A stretch of 64,000 nucleotides of DNA from Tranzscheliella williamsii. Its lineage: Eukaryota; Basidiomycota; Ustilaginomycetes; Ustilaginales; Ustilaginaceae. The notes below the pieces were generated by a model. That model saw only the letters and a list, made by a program, of their open reading frames with translations, did no database searches and was not told the origin of the DNA. The stretch is from the NCBI GenBank assembly GCA_023212725.1, contig JALBYF010000072.1, positions 1 to 64,000 of the forward strand, in the 5' to 3' direction. The translations under genes were made by a program, and so were the position numbers. This document shows positions 58,154 through 64,000 of this stretch, one piece after another. Position 1 is the first letter of the stretch; each line of letters begins with the position of its first letter.

Positions 58154-58951
58154 CTAATCGTAGTCGACGTCGTCGTCGCCTTCGTCAAAGTCTTCGATAT
58201 CAGCGTCGAGATCGACCGCGTCTTCCTCGAGCTGGATCGCAGCATGACGCTCGGCTTGGCTGCGGGCGGCAGTGGCGGCGGCGGCGGCTCGGTTGGCCTC
58301 CGCTTCGGCGTCTCTAGCTCTTCGTTCTGCCTCTGCCAGCTGACGCTGGTGGAGCTCGGCTTGTGCGTGGCCTGTATGGCCGCCGACAAAGGGGCCCGTG
58401 TGCGCTTCGGCATCTGATTCGCCAGAACCATCTCCTTCTGCCTGGCCGCCATCGTCGGCGCCGACGGCCGAGATGCCGGCATCGACAGCCGACATGGCCG
58501 CCCGTCTTCCCTCGTCCTCTTCGTTAGACAGCTCCTCCTCTCGCATCGTCCTCCGCCTTCCGATCTGGACAATGTACCGTTCGCCGAAGCGCACCGCCTG
58601 GTAACGGCCTACCTCGATGGCTTCCTCGAGGTCGCTCAGCTGATCCGCCTCCGCCGAGCTGCCGATGGGCGGGTATCCCTTGAGGGACCGCAGCATGCGC
58701 GCCTGCTCGGCACATCGCGAACGCGCCGGTAGATGATCACCTCGTGTGGCCTGACGCACCAAGCGCCGCTGCAGCATCGCCTGTCGCTGCGGGGACAGCT
58801 GGGCGTTGGCATGGCCCGCATGCATGCCAGCGCTGTTTCCTCCTACATTCTGCGAGCCAGATGGGTCTGGCGACGGCGATCGAGACCATGCTCGAGTGGA
58901 GGGATGCGCCGCATGCGCCCATATGCTATTGATGGGGGGAAGGTAAGCCAT
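58154..58951 (-). CDS. Small acidic protein, possibly APC15/Mnd2-like
   Basis: 265 residues from the ATG at 58951. MAYLPPINSIWAHAAHPSTR opens the protein. A conserved-looking middle at about 93-140 reads YPPIG, then DLEEAIEVGRYQAVRFGERY and IGRRRTMREEELSNEEDE. A predicted long helix (AEAERRARDAEAEANRAAAA) and a very acidic C-terminus follow. The order (short N-terminal element, a helix with FGxxY/W and RRTMxEEE, acidic tail) recalls Apc15/Mnd2, a small subunit of the anaphase-promoting complex, but similarity is thin and based on pattern memory only. It could equally be a lineage-specific disordered protein. The composition and intact frame over 265 codons, with an ATG start and an acidic end, support a real gene. 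Confidence 0.5.
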   Translation of the reverse strand: MAYLPPINSIWAHAAHPSTRAWSRSPSPDPSGSQNVGGNSAGMHAGHANAQLSPQRQAMLQRRLVRQATRGDHLPARSRCAEQARMLRSLKGYPPIGSSAEADQLSDLEEAIEVGRYQAVRFGERYIVQIGRRRTMREEELSNEEDEGRRAAMSAVDAGISAVGADDGGQAEGDGSGESDAEAHTGPFVGGHTGHAQAELHQRQLAEAERRARDAEAEANRAAAAATAARSQAERHAAIQLEEDAVDLDADIEDFDEGDDDVDYD

Positions 58952-61363
58952 CGCCGCTCTTCACGCCTGCCGTGTCCAGGGCCTAAAGTGATCACGGCGC
59001 CCGGCTCGGAAGGGAGAAAGACCAGTGCTAGACGATCGCTGTATCGGCCCACCTACTCGACAGTGCCATGGTCTTGGCTCGCGCTGTGCAGTACCACCCC
59101 AGACGTAGAAGCAGGTCGCCAAAGGTTAGACAGCGAGCGGTCTTTAGGTTACCGCATCTGCCTTGTCGCGGGTAAGATCGCGGCTAAAAGGATATATAGA
59201 TGCATCGACGCATCGATCCGATCGATCCCGATTTTTTCGCCTGCTCCCGATCTGTCCAACACTTAGCTCTACATCTCCGACGAAGTCGGCGGGGTTTTAG
59301 TGATTCGGCATTTCGATGCTCAAAGATTACAAATGGAGACATTCTATCCTTTTTCACTCAAAAGGGCAAATAAAAGAAAAAAGCGGGACGGAAATTCGCA
59401 CATATAATCGGCAGTGTCACCATCCATCAGCGCGAGTAATTAGAGCACCACTCCCAGCGATGCGACAGCATTGACAGAGCACGGTCGACAGCACAACGAA
59501 GGAGCCCAGATAGAAAGGGGAACGATGAACTGCGTAAGTGGCTGTCATTGCTTTCCCACGCTAGCTAAGGAGGCGTCCGACGGTGGCCAAGAACCGAGTC
59601 AGACAAAGTTCGCTACCCAAAGCTTAAGCTATACTGAGGTAGCCACATGCACGTCCGAGCGCATACTGTATCCGTATGAAACTGTGCAAGTCACGATACT
59701 GTACTATAAGCGACACAGTAAGTCTTGTGCGGTTCGTGCCGATATAAGCCGGAGGATGGTAAGCTGTCGGATGCGGCCGGTATCCGTCTCTGAACAGTCA
59801 CAAATTGAGCATGACTGTGGACTAGCCCCGCTCAAGCCAGACAGGGCAACGGCCGGGGTGTAAGGAGACTGTGCAGCTGACAGACCCCAGGTCGTTCTGA
59901 TGCCAGGGTCTCTCTGCAATGTGGCGAAACCTTGATGTCTGAGCTTCGCTTCGCGAGGAATGATATAACGCGTCCATCGGTCTTGCTAACTGGCTTGCCC
60001 CTATCCAGCGTTCGATTGACTGGCGCTCATCGTGTAAGACGTGCAACTCTCCAGGCAACAACTCCGGGCATAACGGCGAGACCGTATATTCCTCAAGCTT
60101 TGTTTCTCGAACCGGGTTTTGCAGTTTGTATCATTAACTTTTCTCCAGCGGTTGTGATTCCCTTGGCAACTGAATGCTCGCTTCCAGACGGGCAGAGATG
60201 GGCCCTCGCTTTGACTCTCCGGCAGAATGTGGATGCAGTCAGCAGGAGAGCGGCTGGACGAAAGGGTCAATTAGGCAGCTGGCATGGTAACAAGCTGGTA
60301 GAGCGCATCCAGCCGGCGGTGGTCTACACGACGCAGCCGCTCGTCCAATACCTCCCAGCATCAGCACGTACGGAACCGCAGTGCTTGTCTTTCCTTCACC
60401 TTGCCGAGCGAACTTCAGAAGGATGTGGTGTTCCAGACCAGTACATGTGGCTTGATCTTTCTCCGCGTCTGCTTAACCGGTCTTATCTAGCCACTGGCCT
60501 CGACCTGCCCACTTTCCACTATAGTCAGATCACGCAACTGGCCGACTGCTGACTGAGACGAGTGGGCCGGATAGAGCCGTACGGTACGGCCTTCCCTGCT
60601 AGCATGTAAGCTCAACCGGATTGAGGACCGCACCGAGACACCGTCAGCGCCTGACTGTGAGTGTACTACAGAAAGCGACGCACCCTCTCTTCGCTAGCGG
60701 GTGGGGATGGGCCGCCGCCGGAGGAGGTTACCTTAGCTGCTCGTTCCGATCTTACTGCCAGAGCAATCTCCCCCTTGCCTAGAACTGCCAACGGCAACCA
60801 CCTTCGGGTGAGTGAAGGACCGCAACGGCCAAGTGGTAAGCCAAAGTCCGGTCTTTCGCCAGAGCCCTTTCTGGATCGAGCATGTTCGCGCACGAGGCAA
60901 GGTCAGCGTCGGACATGCTCATGTGTCCTGGATCTTGCTGCCATAGCCACTCACGCCCATGTCTATGTGCTACCCCTCACCTTGAAAAGCCCCTTGCGTG
61001 TTACAAACATTCCTCTTGACCATCAGTTTTTGTCACCACCCACCCGTTTGCCTTTCCCTTGTCTGGCGTCCTCAAACGTTCATCTCACCCACTACTGACC
61101 AGCACGACACAAAATTGTTCATACCGGTGCCAGCCAGGCTCTCATCAATTTCCGACCCGGCTGCCCAGCTTACTAACACCCGCCGCTTCGTCGCAATCGC
61201 CGCGTCTCCTTGCATCGGATCTGGCCAGCTCCATCTCACTTCGCGAGCGTCGTTAAGGTAGTCGAGCTCGGCAGCGCTTGCAGGTCGCAACCATCACAAT
61301 CGAGCAACACACTCCGCATCTTGGTCGCCTAATCCCTGCTCTCTCAAGGTTGTGATTTTCAAG
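58952..61363. other. Non-coding region with probable 5' leader exon at its right end
   Basis: No supportable coding gene in 2.4 kb; the longest frame (206 codons near 59,932) has no domain. From about 60,990 the plus strand becomes pyrimidine-rich with many CACC and CAGC runs and lacks long frames, like the 5' leaders of the real genes here. It ends in CAAG/GTAAGT at 61363/61364, a consensus splice donor. I read 60,990-61,363 as a leader exon of a plus-strand gene beyond the window. Confidence 0.4.
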
Positions 61364-63943
61364 GTAAGTTTGGTGTACTCTTGACGAATCCTTGCTGTGA
61401 TAGATTTGTGGTCAGAGGTGGTACGCGCCTCGCCCCTAGTGCACAGTCCTGCCCGTCTTTGCACCGCCCTTGCAGCTGCGATGCTTGCAGCTGCAGATGG
61501 TTGCATAGCCGCTTTCGGCCCGATGGCGATGTTTCATCGGGCCTACGGGCTAGACTGGCAGCTGTCATGACTGCCCGTGCGGGGCTTTGACAGTTGTAGA
61601 GGAGAGGGGACAGCACCCCATGCCATTGCTTGACGCAAGGGGCAGCTGGGACGTCTACCAAGATGCTATCAAAAGCGCTCTAAAGCGGGCAATGGACGCA
61701 CTCGGTCAGCTATGCCATATTGCAGCACGGAGACGCAGCGAACGATGAACTGGAGGAATTTCATCCGTTCCGGGCTCGATGACTGGCAGACCGTCCTGGA
61801 GCCTGAAGGGCAAGGGCCAAGGAACCCCTGTTGCGCAATGTGCATGGCTCGCTTGGCCCTAGCGGACTGGCAAAGCTACGATGAAGGGCGCCTTGTCACG
61901 AGCTCTGAAATACGGAACGCGTGATAACGTGAGCCTGTCAAAAGGCCGAGCAAGTGTTGGTCTCTCTCCGTGAGCAGAGAGGAACACTTGCTCGGTTATT
62001 GCCACGGTCTCTCCTAGGCGAAGACGGACCAGGATGCAGGGACTCTGATAGCGAGTCTGCTGACTGCGAGAGGGGTGATTTCCTATTTCGAGCTGGAATT
62101 AATATGCAAGGGCCGCCTGCTCGTCTGCGGATATTGCAGTGCTGGCCGATGGAGAGAACAAGATGGAATCTCTCCGCTCCCTGATGCCACTGCCTTCCCG
62201 CAGCCCGCCTTGGCATCCTCCACTTTACTCGCTTCCACCTTGCCTCAGTCATCTTGCAGTGCAGACATGGGTACGGGGCCCATTGACGAAGGCAAAGATG
62301 CTGAAGGGGGAAGAGTTGCCCGCTCCGAACACCCGCCTATGGAGACCGCTGTCGGCCGTTGCTATTGTGGCATCAGTGTTCTCCTGGGCCGCAGTATGTT
62401 GGCATTGGACGTTGTTGGCCTTTCTATGCTCCTCAGACATATCCTGCCAAGTGTTTTGGGGCTATGAGAGGGGCGTGTTGGCGGCCAGGCCCCCAATAGG
62501 ATTGTTGGAGATGCTCGGCATGTTCTCTCCTCTTCCTCCTGCAGCTAGTTGGTGTTGGTCTTGCCAGACTTCAACGCCACCTTGGCCGGGGGAGGTGATC
62601 CGCATCTCAGCTGCTTCCGTCTGCGCTCAGTTCAGTTGGCTAAACCACTTTCCGGATCCAAGTCACTGCATTTCGCCCCTTGCGTGCGATGGTGGACAGG
62701 CAGAATGAGTTCTTGGCATACGAGTCGTCTACGCCGTGTGGCCGGCTCACTGCTTTGTTGGGGAGAGATGACGCTTCCACCGCAGCATTTCATCTGCGGA
62801 GTTCGAACAAAGCTTCTGTCAGCCTCGCATAGTCTTCATCCGCGGTGCCATCGATATTTGCCGTTGGCAAAGTGTGCATGCCGTGCGGAAGCTTGTTCTG
62901 GCCAAGCCTGCGTATTGCTACACGGGGCACCCCCGCCCAAGAGACGCCACCACAAACGCGATCTCGCCGAGTGGGCCGAAGAGCAGCTTAGATACATGCA
63001 TGAAGGAGCGGGCAGATCTAGCCATGCTTCGCCGATGCGATCGACCAGAAGAAGCGGTCGAAATGAGACATCAGACGTTATTGCCAAAGATACGACGGGA
63101 TGCATTGTTTCAGCACGATAGGAGCCGTCGAGCTTCATTCTTGCTCCTTGATGCCGTCTCAGCTCGCCGGTCGCCATCACATTTCTTTCACCTTGCTCAG
63201 AAAAGGGATGGCCTCCATTCCATCCTGTTTGCCATGATCCGCGACGCCACAATCCGCTTCCCCTTGCCAGAGGTAGTTCAGGGCCAGCCTCTCTTCTATG
63301 GCGTTTACGCTTTGGGGACAAGATGGCTTCACGCACGCAGCTTGGTTTATGCCTGGATCAGATCGGCTTTCGCAGGAAAATCATGAATCTCGCAGCTCCT
63401 TTCTGGATTTTTGAAATGAATTATCTGGCGCTTCGCAGACGTAGCGGCAAAGTGGGAGAGCTCTCTTTCTGGGCGGCGCTAAAGGTCCTCTTGAAGCGCT
63501 TAACAGGAGCACAGCGACGACAGGCTGAAGGCGAGCGGCGAGCGGCGAGCGGCAGCTGCTGTGCAGAGCCTCTCCTGTGCCTACTGGCGCTCTGCTGCGG
63601 CTCTGCGTGCCGTGCCGCTGTATCACGTCAGGAGAGGACGCGGTGGAGCCTAAGCGAAGCTATTCATGCCTCTGAATCCACCTCCTCGCGTCTCGATTTG
63701 GTTGCCAACGATCCCGGCGCTTCTCAAACCTCGCCTTCCCCCAGCTTTCCATCTTACTGGTGCCAATCACACTTGCCCAGTGCAGCTTCTCCTGGTTATG
63801 CTACTATGCTAATCCCCAGCATCGCTGCTGGCTGCTGTCGTGTTACCGCAGACGGTAGCAACCAACACTTGCCGCGGCTTGCAGCGTTGACTCTTGTCCC
63901 CTAACCTGTTGTCCTGTTCTCGTGTTTCTCTTTTCTTGCGCAG
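61364..63943 (+). other. Candidate long 5' UTR intron of a downstream gene
   Basis: It starts with GTAAGT. At its end are CTAAC at 63901-63905 (branch-point-like), a T-rich stretch and TTGCGCAG, with AG at 63942-63943. At 2.58 kb it would be about 30 times longer than the other introns here; it may hide further exons or be two or more introns. It contains the hairpin at 61946-61995. Everything is inferred from splice signals only. Confidence 0.35.
61946..61995. repeat. Strong inverted repeat / hairpin
   Basis: The 13-base arms CCGAGCAAGTGTT (61946-61958) and AACACTTGCTCGG (61983-61995) are perfectly complementary. Inside them, CTCTCT (62-67) pairs with AGAGAG (76-81) after a small internal loop, leaving an 8-base loop. 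The total stem is about 19 bp. It could be an RNA structure, a palindromic protein site or the remnant of a small mobile element. Confidence 0.85.
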
Positions 63944-64000
63944 CTCTGGCTCCCTGCCTTTCTCAGTACGCCAAGCAGAACGATTCTATTTGACCCTTTG

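Noticed and set aside
60282..60360. tRNA-like A-box and D-arm (AGCTGGTAGAGCG)
   Set aside because: No B-box (GGTTCRANNCC), no pairing acceptor stem and no anticodon arm at the right distance.
59932..60552. 206-codon frame in the right-hand gene-poor region
   Set aside because: No domain, no hydrophobic or charged pattern of a folded protein, and nothing to support conservation. It could be a species-specific gene but I cannot support it.
63531..63551. Three copies of GCGAGCG
   Set aside because: Too short to be more than local slippage.
1..64000. CRISPR arrays, Shine-Dalgarno operons, riboswitches, rho-independent terminators
   Set aside because: The window is eukaryotic; no repeat-spacer arrays or bacterial operon structure are present.

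Overview
The window is nuclear DNA from a basidiomycete fungus, most probably a smut or smut-like yeast (Ustilaginomycotina, near Ustilago, Sporisorium or Pseudozyma). The signs are compact GC-rich DNA, very long mostly intronless reading frames, short introns (about 70-90 nt) with GTAAGT-type donors, and house-keeping proteins of clearly fungal type with long disordered extensions. The species assignment is inference. Starts were moved to the first plausible ATG wherever a reading frame was only open further upstream.

Layout. 0-6 kb: the rRNA methyltransferase NOP2 converges on POL3, the catalytic subunit of DNA polymerase delta. 7.4-11.7 kb: an HMG-box regulator converges on a Zn2Cys6 regulator. 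11.8-13.2 kb holds a possible broken or multi-exon membrane-protein gene. 13.2-19.4 kb: HGH1 (one intron) is divergent from BUD6. 19.6-26.3 kb: a dioxygenase-P450 fusion (oxylipin, Ppo type) is divergent from a DUF2235 hydrolase. 26.5-30.8 kb: an Oca/Siw14-family pseudophosphatase is divergent from the nuclear-envelope protein BRL1/BRR6. 30.9-31.4 kb: a three-exon gene for an 81-residue hydrophilic protein, recovered by manual splicing. 32.1-36.9 kb: one uninterrupted 1010-codon frame joins a mitochondrial calcium uniporter (MCU) to the coenzyme Q prenyltransferase COQ2; it converges on cytochrome c heme lyase. 37.4-53.5 kb: VPS54, a LEA_2 membrane protein, KEX2, CFT2 and CHS5. 53.7-59 kb: an F-box protein, a metallo-beta-lactamase-like protein, ARPC2 (three exons) and a short acidic protein that may be APC15/MND2-like.

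The last 5 kb (58,952-64,000) has no convincing coding sequence. It looks like a large upstream region with a 5' leader exon, a strong splice donor at 61,364 and a branch point plus acceptor near 63,901-63,943, feeding a gene beyond the right edge. A strong hairpin lies inside the proposed intron.

There is no operon logic, but three loose themes occur. VPS54, KEX2 and CHS5 all act at the trans-Golgi/endosome interface and lie within 16 kb. MCU-COQ2 and heme lyase are both mitochondrial inner membrane/intermembrane-space functions. BUD6 and ARPC2 both act on actin nucleation. The most unusual object is the MCU-COQ2 fusion frame. No CRISPR array, rRNA, convincing tRNA, intact transposon or origin was seen.
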